Shown: positions 46,501-59,400 of the stretch, one piece after another
Numbering within the stretch: the first letter of the stretch is position 1
Layout of the letters: the number at the start of each line of letters is the position of its first letter
Source of the DNA: Sarcocystis neurona
Taxonomy: Eukaryota > Apicomplexa > Conoidasida > Eucoccidiorida > Sarcocystidae
Assembly (NCBI GenBank): GCA_000727475.1
Contig: KL647309.1
Location: forward strand, 937,820 to 1,001,819
Length of the DNA stretch: 64,000 nt
Reading direction: 5' to 3'
Made by a program: the position numbers and the translations under genes
The notes under the pieces: generated by a model
Database searches by the model: none
What the model saw: only the letters and a program-made list of their open reading frames with translations
What the model was told of the DNA's origin: nothing

Positions 46501-47395
46501 GGTCGCCTGCGGCACTCCCGTCTCCGCCTGGACGCGCAGCGGGAGCTGCTGCTGCAGCAGCACGAGAAGGGGGAGAGCCACTTCCGCGCGAGCCAGCATC
46601 AGCAGCAGCATCAGCAGCAGCAGTAGCGTGGGGAGGTCCCGGGGGGACAGCGGGATAAGTCGACGGAGACACTGCTACTGTCACTTCGGCTGCCTGTCTG
46701 GCTGGTGGGCTTGCTCCTGCTCCTGCTGCTGCTGCTGAAGATGCGGCAGCAGTAGCAGCAGGAGTCGGGGAAGAGGAGGAGCTGTGACTGGCTGCAGAGC
46801 CTGCTGCACGCGCAGGAGCGACAGCTGCAGCAGCAGCGCGCAAGGCGGGGGGCAGCACAAGAGAAGCAGCAGCCGGCTCAAGGTGGAAAGAGTGAGGAAG
46901 AAGAGAATGACGAAGAAAAAAGCGAGGAGGAGAAGAAAGCGCCGACTGCTCTTCCGCTGCCAGCATCCCTACACTCAACACGTGGCGCACGGCAGCCAGG
47001 CACCGGCTTGTGCTGCTGCTGCTCATGCTGCTACTGCTGCCGTCCTCCGGCAGGTCCTTTCCCCCTCCCCGCAGCGGCAAGTCGTCGCGGCCGCCATCTG
47101 TGTCGACAAAGTAAATCAGCCGGCACAGCACACAGCGCGTGCAGCAGCGGGAGCAGCCGCAGAAACAACGGCAGGGACACCAGCACAAAAGGCAGCAGAA
47201 GCAGCAGCAGAAGCAGACGCAGCAGCACCAGAAGCGGCACGAGAAGTACCAGCAGAAGCAGCAGTGGAAGCAGCGTCACGAAAAGCAGCAGCGGAAGCAG
47301 CAGCAGCAGAATTAGCAGACGCACAAGCAGCAGAAGCAGCAGCAACAGAAGCAACAAAACCTGAAGCAGCAGCAGCAGAGGCGGCAGCAGCAGAA

Positions 47396-47428
<33 letters not shown>

Positions 47429-50400
47429 CCAGCAGCAGCACTAGCGGAAGCGGCAGCAGAAGCAGCAGGGGGAGCGAAAGGAGAAGCAGCACCAGAAGGA
47501 AAAGGAGAAGCAGCACCAGAAGCAGAAGCAGCACCAGAAGCAGAAGCAGCATCAGAAGCAGCAGACGCAAAAGCAGCAGACGGAGAAGCAATAGAAGCAG
47601 AAGCAGAAACAACAGAGTCGGAAGCAACGGAGGCAGAAGGAGACAGAGAAAAAGCAGGGAACGTTGGAAGACCTCTACGGAGACGTTCGCGAGTGCTGTT
47701 TCATCTGCTAAGCCTCTGTCCCATATCTCTACGGTCCTAAAGTACATCGAGCGCGTACACGTTAGTAATATAGATTTCTACACGTGCTGCATGCCACATA
47801 CACGTGTCTTCCTAAATAAGGAGATTTCTTCATCTGTACCTATCAATACACGTCGGCAGACATATACACAAATATATACAGGGAAAGAGACAGAGACGAG
47901 GAAAACAAAAGAAACACAGAGAGAGATAAGAGGTCGAAGAGACAAAGAGATAGACAGATACGAGAGCTGCGGACAGATACAAATCCAGCGAGATAGATAG
48001 GTATATAGGTATAGACATATAAAGTCTACATATGGGTAATAACTGCAGACATACATACACACATACACACACGAGACAGAAAGCAACATATATATATATA
48101 TATGTATGTCTATATATGTTGGAGTAACTGAGTAAAAAGTGGGAAGGTATATGTATACGCATCGTATGTTTAATACGGATATATAAAGAGGGACAGGTAT
48201 ATATACAGATACTACACACTGGCCTGTCCACTTATATGGAGAGGCAAGTATAGAATACACATGTATGGGGCCGCACAGGTCGTCTAGGCATGCACAACAG
48301 ACGTCGGCGTCTAGACGGAGATATATGTAGCACAAATGAACAACGCGCGAGGCAAGGGGAAAGCGAGGAAGACGAGGAGAAGAAAATAACGAGAGGAGGA
48401 CACACGCAGACAGAAGGACACAAAAGAAGGATGCGAAGGATGCGGAGGGGGCCCGTCGACGTGGAGAGGAACGCGGCAGAGATGCCAGCAGCAAGAGAAG
48501 CGGGGCAGCAGAAGGAAGAAGACGGGCAGAGAAGGGACGTGAAAACGTGCAGGCAAAGCGGGAGAGGCACAGAGCGGTGCGCGCAGACAACGGGAAACGT
48601 CCACATGAGGACGAATATGGGGAGACGTAGAAGAAGAGGAAGACGAGGGAAACGAAGAAATGAAGAAGGCGCGAAAAAAAACGGCAAAAAAAAGACGGGG
48701 GGGGGAGGGGGGGGTTGGACGGGCAGCAGCACAGAGAGGGAAAGGGAAGACCGAAAAGGAAGCAAACGAAGAAATGTACGAAGGGGGGAAGGACGAGAGA
48801 CACAGAGGGAGAAGAAAACGGGAACATACATATACATATACACATATACATATACATATATACATATACATGTACATATACATATATACATATACATATA
48901 CATATACATACATATGCATATATATACATATATATACATATACACATACACATATATATAGAGAGAGGAAGAGGGCAGCGACAGAACGCAGTGAAAAAGC
49001 GCAGAGAGAACGGGAACATACATATACATACATATACATATATGTACATATACATACATATATATGCATATATATACATATATATATATACATATATATA
49101 CATATATATATACATATATATATACATATATACGTAGAAGAACAGGGCAGCGGGAGGACGCAGTGAAAAAGCAGCCTGACAGAAATATGTACAGACAGAA
49201 ACACAGACACAGACAGACAGAGAAGACAACGGGAACATACATATACATACATATACATATATACATTAATATATATACATATAGAGAGAGAAAAACAGGG
49301 CAGCGAGAGGACGCAGCGTGACACAAATATGTACGTAGAGAGCCGGAGAGAAGAGAGGGGAAGACGAAGAGGGGAGGAGAAGACGGGGGAGAAAAAAACG
49401 TGCGGGAGGGCACATCGAGACAGCGAGAAGAACGGGGGGACGGAAGCCGCGCGGAGGAAGGCAGCCACACACACACACGTAAACGACGGGTGGGTGGGTG
49501 TGGGGAGACCCGACCGGCAGCGAACGCAGCAGCAGCAGGAGACGAGGAAGACGAACGGAAGCAGCAGCAGCAGAAGAGGAAAGGGGGGGGCAGGAGAAGC
49601 GGAAGAGGCACAGAAGAGGCGCAGCAGCAGATCCTGCGAAGAGCGGGAGACTTCCCCTCTGCAGAGAAGTGCGTAGCAGGGAGACCTCCCCCCTTCCATA
49701 TGAAAAAGTGGCGAAGAAATGCCCTTCGAAGGGAAAGGCACACCTTTCACGTGTGTGTCCCTACTATCTTCTCTTGCTGTCTTACTGAGGCGCTCGAGGG
49801 AGAGGTAGCTGCGTCGCGCGAGTCGCTGCCGCAGCAGCACCGCGTCCGCAGCCGTCTCTGCAGGTTCGCCCTCGAAAATGAAGTCCTCCTTTCCCAACCT
49901 GCAAAACACGAAATTTCCTTCGAAAACGACCACCTTCCACCACACGCAGACCGCAACACGTACCCCCACCCACAACAACGGCCTCCCACACACACATACA
50001 AATACGTATATACGTGTGTATACTTGTGTGAATAGTATGCATGTATATATTGGTGTGAATGCTAAGAATACACATATGCGGATAATATGCAGTGTATGTG
50101 TGTGTGCATGTATAGGTTTGGATATGGCCACTGATATATATACCACAGATGCATGTATGCCCTCCTCATGCTGATATGTGTGTGTAGACAGATACACGTA
50201 TATTGTGTGTGTGTGTGTGTGTGTGCATACGTTATATATGTAGAGAAGGTAAATACACATGTATACTTTCACCTATGTGTATGGGTGTTCATACAAACAC
50301 ATATATACGGGGAGCTCTACATATACATAGAGATGTACTCGTACACAGGAAGCTATACGATACGTCAGCATACAAGCACATACGAATATACAAGCATATA

Positions 50401-53400
50401 CACATACATGTAAATATATAGAGAGAGATATATATACGAATATACAAGCATATACATATAGAGAGAGACGAATATACAACCATACATGCATACATATATA
50501 CATATACATTACATACGTACATATGTGTATGTGAACATTTACAAAGGAATACTACACATACACACACACACACACATATTCACATATGTATATGCGTGTG
50601 TATATATATTAAATATAGACAGAGAGGTAGACATGATAGAGAAATAAGATGGATATGTACGTATCCGCGTGAATACATACATATGGGTATACACGAGTAC
50701 TGAGGCATACACACATACATATATATGTGCGTATATACACAGATTATATAGAAAGATAGGTAGGCACATACGATAGATACATATATACATGTCTAGGCAA
50801 GCGTACATATATATATGTGAATGTGTTCAGGGAAATATACATACACATGAATATGTGTGTGTGTGTGTGTTTCTACATATACGTACGCATATATATATAT
50901 ATATGTATGTAGAGATAGAGACACACACACACACATACAGAGACAGAATGGCGTCTGCTTGATGATATTATATATACCTCGTTTTACATGTAGAAGTAGA
51001 CACGGACGCATATGCAGTTGTGTGGGTACATACAGCAGGAAGAGAGAAGAGAAGAAGGGGACGAGAAGAAAAAAAGAAGCAAAGAGAGGGGAACGCTTAA
51101 AGATTTTACCAAAATGCACATTTTCTTCGACAAGATCTGCGTAGCTGGGCACTGTCCAAACGGACAGCAAGACGGAGACGCTGGGCCAGGAGAAGCAGAA
51201 GATCCGGAAGCAGGCAGCAGCAGGAGCAGCAAGAAGCAAAAGACAGAGAGCAACAGCAGCTGCTGCAGCGACGCAGTTGCCACGACACACAGGGCCGTCA
51301 CACAAAAAAAAAGCATCCATCTCTCCTCCAGAGATATCTCTTTTTGGCGCCTTGTATACCCCTATCCGTAGACGATACATTGACTTTTAAATATAGCCAT
51401 CATCGATATATAAGTGTATATATAGGGGGATATATACACGTGCGTTGCTGTTCATACATATGTATATATATAAGAAGAAAGAAAGGTATCTACATCCATA
51501 CACATATATATATGTATGTACACGCGTAGACACGTGTAGGCTTCCATGCATACGCACATACGTATCCATACTCACATATATTTATAGTGTGTACAGTAAT
51601 ATTATAGAAGTTAATATACGTTTAAGCCTTCAAAAGGCATGTGTATATGTATATACGTATGAATATACGGAACTCGTATGCCTCTAGGCTTCCATATATA
51701 CCCATTCATATATATATATATACACCTACCGAGACGTACGTATAGATAAGCCTATTTAAAGCGTACATATATATATATATATCGATATCTCCGCACAGGG
51801 TAGTTCAAGAAGATTCTTCAGTTATAGTAATGGAAGCAAACAAAAGGCGTGCTGCTGCCGCTGCTGCTGGTAGTGCCGCTGCTGCGTTTGCTGCTGCTGC
51901 TGCTGTTGCTGCGTTTGCTGTTGCTGCGTTTGCTGCTGCTGCTGTTGCTGCGTTTGCTGCTGCTGCAGTTGCTGCGTTTTCTGCTGCTGCTGTTGCTGCG
52001 TTTTCTGCTGCTAGTTTTGTTGCCGATGTTTCTGTTGCTGGTTTTACCTGAAGTTTGCATTGCTCAGACGGGAGCGGAGGAAGTAGGCGACCGCAAGGTG
52101 GGCGAGGGGCTCTCCGCTTTGCGCTGCCATGTCATATTTGATGATGGGAACGTCGAAGAGTTGCCCTCGGCCGCGCTGCAGCAGCAGCGCAGCTGTTCCT
52201 CCTCCTCCTCCTTTCCCTTTTTTATCACTGCTTGTCGAGGGGTGGTAATGGGAGGGTGGTGATGGTGGGGTGGGGTCGTGGGAGGCGACAGCCGAAGCGA
52301 GGGAGCAGAACACCGAAGCGCCGGCGCGGGCATTTTTTTGTGGGAAGGACAAACACGAGAAACGCATGCAGCAAAGAGAAGGAAATATTTATGCTGCGCC
52401 AAGACCCAGTAACAGACAAACTAAGCAAATACAAGTCCTGCCCACACAAACATTTACATATACATACATATATACACATACATATATACATATATATATG
52501 TATATGCGTAAGAACAAACAAAAAGAAAGGACGACAGAAACATATATATATTTACATGTGTACATATATGTGTGCAGAGAGACAAAGACATATATATATA
52601 CGCGGAGACATATATGTATATATATATGTACATATACGCAGGGGGACAGACACAGATACATATATATATGTGTACTTATGTATACATACACGCATTAAAA
52701 CAGGCAGACACACAAAGAGAGAGACATATATGTGTATATATGTGAGGCTCTCCAAATATAATGGAGGCACATATGGAGAAGTGACGGGGTGGCGCGCGTG
52801 TCTCTCTGTCGCTTTTTCTTCACAAATTTGCGGGTAGATATGCATAGCAGGCTGATAATCTTTCATACGAATATATATATATATATGTGTGCTTATCTGT
52901 AGATGAATATAGACGGATAGAAAAAGTAGAGAAGAAATGCCCAGCAGCATCCTCATACGTATGGCTGCGTCAGTATACATGTCTACCTCAAGATTATATA
53001 CGTAGAACACACACATCCACCATACATGTTCTGTATGCATTTCTACTGCACACCCACTAACATATATATATGTATATATACCCAACAACTGTCGATATAT
53101 ATACATATATACTTATAAATACATATACATATATGTATATACCCAGCAAGTGTCTATATATATATATATATATATGCCCACATATGCATAAATACATATG
53201 CATGAATAAATACATATATATATGTGTATGTACACGTATATGTATATAGACAGCATAAATAGACCCAATAACCGTATATCAGTTAACATGTACATATATG
53301 TATATATGTATATGTGTGTGTGTATTAGTACCTATGCACGAATATAATATTTATATATATATATATATGTAGACGTGGATGTAGGTTCTCTACAGAGTGC

Positions 53401-56400
53401 ATATATATATATATATATATGAATACATATGAATGAATATAAGTATATATATATGTATATATATATATGTATCTTCCCGGTAGACGAACGCCCATGACAG
53501 AGATACGTGCACCCACCAACCATCGAATATATACTCTGCAGATGGGATTCTTGATAGATATATTAATATATTGCGAACCATCCGTGCACCAACTTCTACT
53601 CTCTGCTGTGTGTCTATTTTAAAGCGTCTTTTGTCAGCCCCTCTGTGTGAGTGTCCCCGTCACTTTTTTTCTCCCGTCTCTTCGTGTTTTCCCCTCGCTG
53701 TGTGCGTTTGCTGTTCTCTTGCTGCTCTTCCTGCGTCTCCGTCTTTCTGTCTCTCTGGCTTCCCCTCACCTACGCAGACACAAAAAACGTGTGCACTACA
53801 AAGAGACGTCTAAAGGCTGGTACTACCACATTTGCTTCGCATTTCTTCCCGTGGATGCGCGTCTCCCCGTCTCCGTGTTGCCTCGTCTCTCCATCGTCTC
53901 CCCCCCGCCGAGACCGCGGTGAGACACACTGCCTGCTGCCCACACAGGAAATGGCCCCTTGCAGAAGAAAGTTCGAAGAAGAAGGACAGGAGGAAAAGAA
54001 GACTCTCCCAGCACTTGGGCGACAGCAGCGTTGCTGCAGCAGCTCACCCGCCGGCAAAGAAATGCCTGCCTGCACCGGTGGTCCGCTGCAGCTGTAGCGC
54101 CGCCACCTGCTGCTGCTGGTGCTCCTGCGGGGAATGCTGCTGCTCCTGGGCGTCCTGCTGACGCAGCAGGGAAGCAGCAGCATACGCGCTTGGCTGCTGA
54201 TGCAGCACCAGCAGCCCTCGCAGGTGCGTCTCTTCCTCGGCGACGACCCAGGCCTTCGAATGCTCAGCAACAGCAGGTACGCCGATGGAAGTTGCCAGGG
54301 CTGGGAATCGAAGAAAAAAAAGGGGACAAGGCCGAAACAAGAAAGCGACAGCACACGTGAGCGTCCACTCGAGACGCATCGCTATCAAATGGCGTCTTCG
54401 CCAGCCCAGGGGAATACGAGAGACGGAGACACGGAGAATAAAAGGGAGACACCCACGCACAGAGAGACAAATACGGAGAACGCGAGGAGCGGTGAAAATA
54501 CGGGGAGGGGGGCGACTGTGTGCGAAATCTACTGAGTGTAGAAGTGAACTATGGAAGATAAACAGAGAGAGTAGCACGGGAAGACGAAATAAATAACTCT
54601 TTAAGAGAGAAGAACCCCCAAAATCGTGCGGATAGATGCAAACATTTGGTCGTAACCACCCCCACACTTCCCCGGCACTTACGTATACAAAAAGGAACAT
54701 ATACACAACACATGTATACATATATACATATATATGCACATATATATATAAGTACCTCACACACATACATATGTGTATGTATCTACGTATAGATATATAC
54801 ATATGCATATGCATGTATATCTGTGGATATGTGTTGTGTGTATTTCGGTACATACCTATTTATACCTCTCTCTACATATATGTGTAAATCTCTGCACCTA
54901 TACGTATCGACATATGTACACGTGTATTTATCTGTGGGTTGTACAGATATATATGTTTCTCTCTCTAGTGTACATGTATACATGTCTGTGTGTGTATGTG
55001 TGTGTACACCTCAGCAGCAGCAGCAGGAACGGCAGCAAAACCGTAGCAGCAGCAGGCGGAAGAGCAGCACCAGCCGTAACAGCAGCAGGGGGAACAGCAG
55101 CACCAGGCGGGTGAACAGCAGCAGGCCGAAGAGCAGCAGCTGCAGGTCGCGCAGAACATCTGGCGAGGCCCTGGGTGTGGAGATGCGTACCGTCGACAAG
55201 GAGACACGTGCTGCAGAGCTCCTTGCAGCGTATGCCTTCGACCGCGCAGCGCATGGCGATATCAAAATGGCGTGGCCAGCCCTCAGGCAGGCGAAGCGTT
55301 CCTGAAGCATCAGCAAAGCCGAAGAAAAAGAGAAAAGCGCATGCCCCAAGGGACTGTGAGCGAAGCCTATGCTTCGTTGCTGCGGGGAGCGCGTCGACCG
55401 CCTGCTGTACCGCCTGCTCGACGGCTGTCAGCAACACCTGCGCTGCTGCTGCCGGGCTCCCTGCTGCTCCCGCTGCTGCAAAAGAAGAAGAAGAAGCAGA
55501 AGAAGAAGAAGCCAAGGGGACGTCGGCAGCGTCGGAAGACACAGGCAGCGAGTCAGCAAGGGAAATCAACGACGGCAGCAGTGCCGCGTCTGGCGGGGGC
55601 AGCAACGACTCAGAAGACGCTGCTCCTGTTGCTCCTGCTGCTGCTGCTTCTTCTTCTGCCGCTGCGCCGTCTGCGCCGCCTGCCCTCGCTCCGTCGTCGG
55701 CAGCAGCACTTCTAGCGGCAGTACCAGCAGCAGCAGCAGGACGCGACGACGTCGCTCCGGCCGAAAACGAGGACGTGTGCCGCTGCATCGCACTATCGAC
55801 AGAATCATCAGGCAGAGAGGAAGACTCAGCAGTTGCTTTGATGACAGCGTAGAGCAGCACGTAGAACTCTCCGAAATCGGCCACAGGACGCAGCAGCTGG
55901 TGACCTGCAGCTGCCAGAAGCAGCATTTCTTGTTCGCCAGTAGCAACGGAAGACGGTGAGATGGCCCACGAAGCGTTCGCTCTTCGTGGATCTCTGCGTT
56001 GCAACTCTCGTCGCCCGCTTCGTCGTCTCCCGGCGCTGCTGCTGCTGCTGAAGCTGCTGCTGCTTCTGCTTATTCTGCCGCTGGTGCGACTCGGCCTGCC
56101 GCTCCGACTATCGCCGGTGGCCCCCTGAAAGCTGCTGCTGCTCCTGCTGCTGCGCTTTCTGCTGCTCGCCCTGCTGCTGCTGCTGTCGCTACTGCTGTTG
56201 CTGCTCTTCGGTGGGTTCTGCGTCGAAAAAGAGGAAGATGATGATGCAGCAGTAGTAGCACCAGAAAGACGAGGACCGACGTAATATTCGTCAACAGCGG
56301 CGAACCGAGTCGGCCGCAGCACACGGTGGATCAGCAGCTCAAAATCCGACGGTCTAAATCGAACTTCTCCTGCGTCAACAAAAATTTCTTCTTCCTCCTC

Positions 56401-59400
56401 CTGCTGCCCCATCGCGGCTGCTCCTTCTGTTTCTCCTGTTGCTGCTTCCTCGTCCTCAACACCGCCACCAGCACCTGCGGCACTTCCTCTGGCAGCGGCG
56501 TCTTCTGCAGCCGGCTTCGCTTGCTCTCCTCTGCGCGCTGCAGCTGCTGCACCGCTCCTCTCCTTCGCTGCCGCACCAGCAGCAGCCGGCTGTGGACCTC
56601 TCCCGTGTCTCCCTGCTGCTGCTGCTGTGTGAAGAGGGCCTGACGGGACAAAGCGTTCCGCTGCTGCCACTGTGTGGGGAGGACCGGACGGGACAACGCG
56701 TTCCTCTGCTGTTGCTGCTGTTGTTGCACGTGAGCCGCCTGGGGTGCGCACAGCAGCAGCACGGCGTGCGTCTCCCCCGGCGGGGATAGAACCCGCAGCA
56801 AATCCTCGCGGCGGTGCAGCAGCAGAAGTGTCAACACCCGCAGCAGCGGCAGGAGCAGCACCTGGTTGCGCAGAAAAAGCAGCAGCTGCTGCTGCCGACG
56901 TGTGAACAGCAGCAGCAGAACCGTGCAAGGCTGTTACTTCTCCCACATTCTCCGGCTCCCCTTCTGTCACGTGCGTTTCACGCCGGCGATGCATCTGCTG
57001 ATGCTGCTCCTCCCCGTCGAGCAGCCCCTGCTGCTCCGCAGGGACGGACTGCTGGTTCACCTGCTGCTGCTCCAACGCTGCAGCGCTTCGGTGCTGCTGC
57101 CGCGCATGGGCAAACGACGGCTGCTGCTGCCGCGCATAGGCAAACGACGGCTGCTGCTGCCGCGCATGGGCAAACGACGGCTGCTGCTGCCCCAAGGGCT
57201 GCTGCTGCCGCACGGGCTGCTGCTCCTCCGGTGGAGCTGCTGCTGCTCCACCTGCACGTGCTGCTGGTCCACCTGCAGCTGCTGCGGCTGCACCTGCAGG
57301 TGCTGCCGCTCCCACATCAGCACTAGCAGCCAGACGCCGCGCATCCTCTTCCGTTCTGTCTTGGCCAACCTCCCGTGCTGCTGCTGCTGGCTCCCCCTCC
57401 TCAGCAGGAAACAACGCCTGTGTATCTGCTGCTGCTCTCTCTGCTGCTTCTTCGCCGGCCCCTCCTGCAGAGGATGTTGCTGCTGGTGCTGCACCGGACG
57501 CAGAGGCGGAAGCCGCAGACGACTGTCTTGCTGGTGTTCCTGATGCTGCTTCCGCTGCTTCATCTAGTGCCCTCCGTCCCGCGACTCCTGATGCTGCCCT
57601 CTCTTCACCTCGTGCTGTTGCCGCTGCTGCTGTTGCTCTCCCTTCTGTCGCTCCTGCTGTGCCCTCTGCTGCTGCTGTTGCGCCCTCTCCGGCTGCTGCC
57701 CTTCCTTGGGCTGCTGCTTCTCCTGCATCGGCTGCTGTTGCTCTATCAAGCCCAGGCGCAGCTGAGTCCAGAACGCCTCGCTGCCTCCCTGCTCCTCCTC
57801 CTCCGGCTGACGTTGCGTCCGGCTGCCACCCAGCCGCTATACCACCAGCAGAACCAGCAGCAGCAGTGCTTCCTGGGATGGCAGCAGCAGAGCCAGGACT
57901 GCTTCTGCCAAGTCCTCGGGCAGCAGAAGAAAGAGTCACACCGCTACTTCGAGGAACTGCACCATGCGCAGAGAAAGTCTCACCAGTCGTCTCTCTCTCA
58001 ACCGCAGCATTCCACGCTTCGTACGTCTGCCCTGCAGCCGGCACATGACTGCTGCTGCTCGAAGGGAAAAAGAAGCAGCAGCACTTGGACCCGCACCGGG
58101 AGCCGCACCACGAGTCGCTCCAGGAGCCGCGCCAGGAGCGGCACCAGGAGCAGCAGCAGAAGCCGTAGCAGTGGCAGCAGCAGAAAGGCGGATCGTCGAT
58201 GACGGCTCTGCAGCAGGAGGAGCAGCAGCGGGAGGAGGCGCTCGGTGAGAAGCAGCAGTCGACAGTCGAACAGCGGCAGGAGCCGATGCAGCAGCAGCAG
58301 GTACATCTGCAGCAGCGTCGACCCCCGCAGCCGTTTTCTTCGCAGCACGTGCGTTCTCTTCGCGGACCTGGGCAGCCAGTGCCAGAATTTCTGCCAGCCA
58401 CGCAGCAGCTTTTCCTCCTCTGTGTTTCCGTTTGCCTGCAGCAGCAGCTTCTCCCTTTCGTCCACCTGCTGTGGCTGCTCTAGCCTTCCTGTCAGTCCCT
58501 GGCTGCTGCTCCTGCTGCTTCCGCATGTGGTGTTTGCTTTGCTCCACCTCCTTCGCTTCCGTAGTTGCACCAGCCGCCGAAGCAGCAGCTGCGTCCATCC
58601 GCTGCTGCTGCTCCTGCCGCTGCTGCTGCACCTCGTCCTTCCCACCATCCTGCCGCTCTGCCTGCTGTGCAGAGAAGTCCTGCCGCTGGAGAGTCTCCGC
58701 AGTCTTCTCCTGCAGCTGCCTCTCTTGCTGTCCCACTTGCTCCTGCTGGTGCTGTCCTCGAGCCAACACGTCCACCTCCTTCTCCTCCTTCTTCGGCCCC
58801 CCCTGCATCGGCTGCCTCTGCTGCTCCTCCACCTTCTGCCGCTCCTCCGCCTTCTGCAGCTCCTCCTCCTTCTGCTGCTCCTCCGCCTTCTGCTGCGCCT
58901 CCGGCTTCTGCTGCCCCTTCTGCTTCTCCTCCTCCTCCGGTTTCTGCTGCTGCTCACGCTTCTGCTGCGCCTCCGGCTTTTGTTGCTGCTCATGTGTCTG
59001 CTGCTGCTCTGCGTCTCGCCGCTGTTGTGTCTGCATCCCCTCGGGTCTTTCCTGCTGCTGCCGCTGTTCCTCTGCGTCTTTCTCATGCGGCTCTTTCTCT
59101 ACGTCCTGCTGCGGGAAGGGGTGCAGCCGCTGCTCGTTCTGCTTTGGTTGCTGGACAAAGCCTTGCTGCTGCATCCCCTCTTTCTGCTGCTGCGTCTCCT
59201 CCCTCTGCTGCTGTTGATGATGTGGCGCGTCTGTCTCAAGCGCCGATGTTTGCTGCTGGTGCTGCTGGTGCTGGTGCTGGTGCTGGTGCTGGTGCTGCTG
59301 GTGGTGCTGCTGGTGGTGCTGGTGGTGGTGCTGCTGCTGCTGGTGGTGCTGGTGCTGCTGCTGGTGCTGCATGTCGACAACGGCTTCGGGAGCAGCAAAG

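Noticed and set aside
48311..50272. Minus-strand open frame of 653 codons rich in Tyr, Ile, Cys and Val
   Set aside because: It is a translation of TA/CATA microsatellite and a purine tract inside the 47098-51109 intron.
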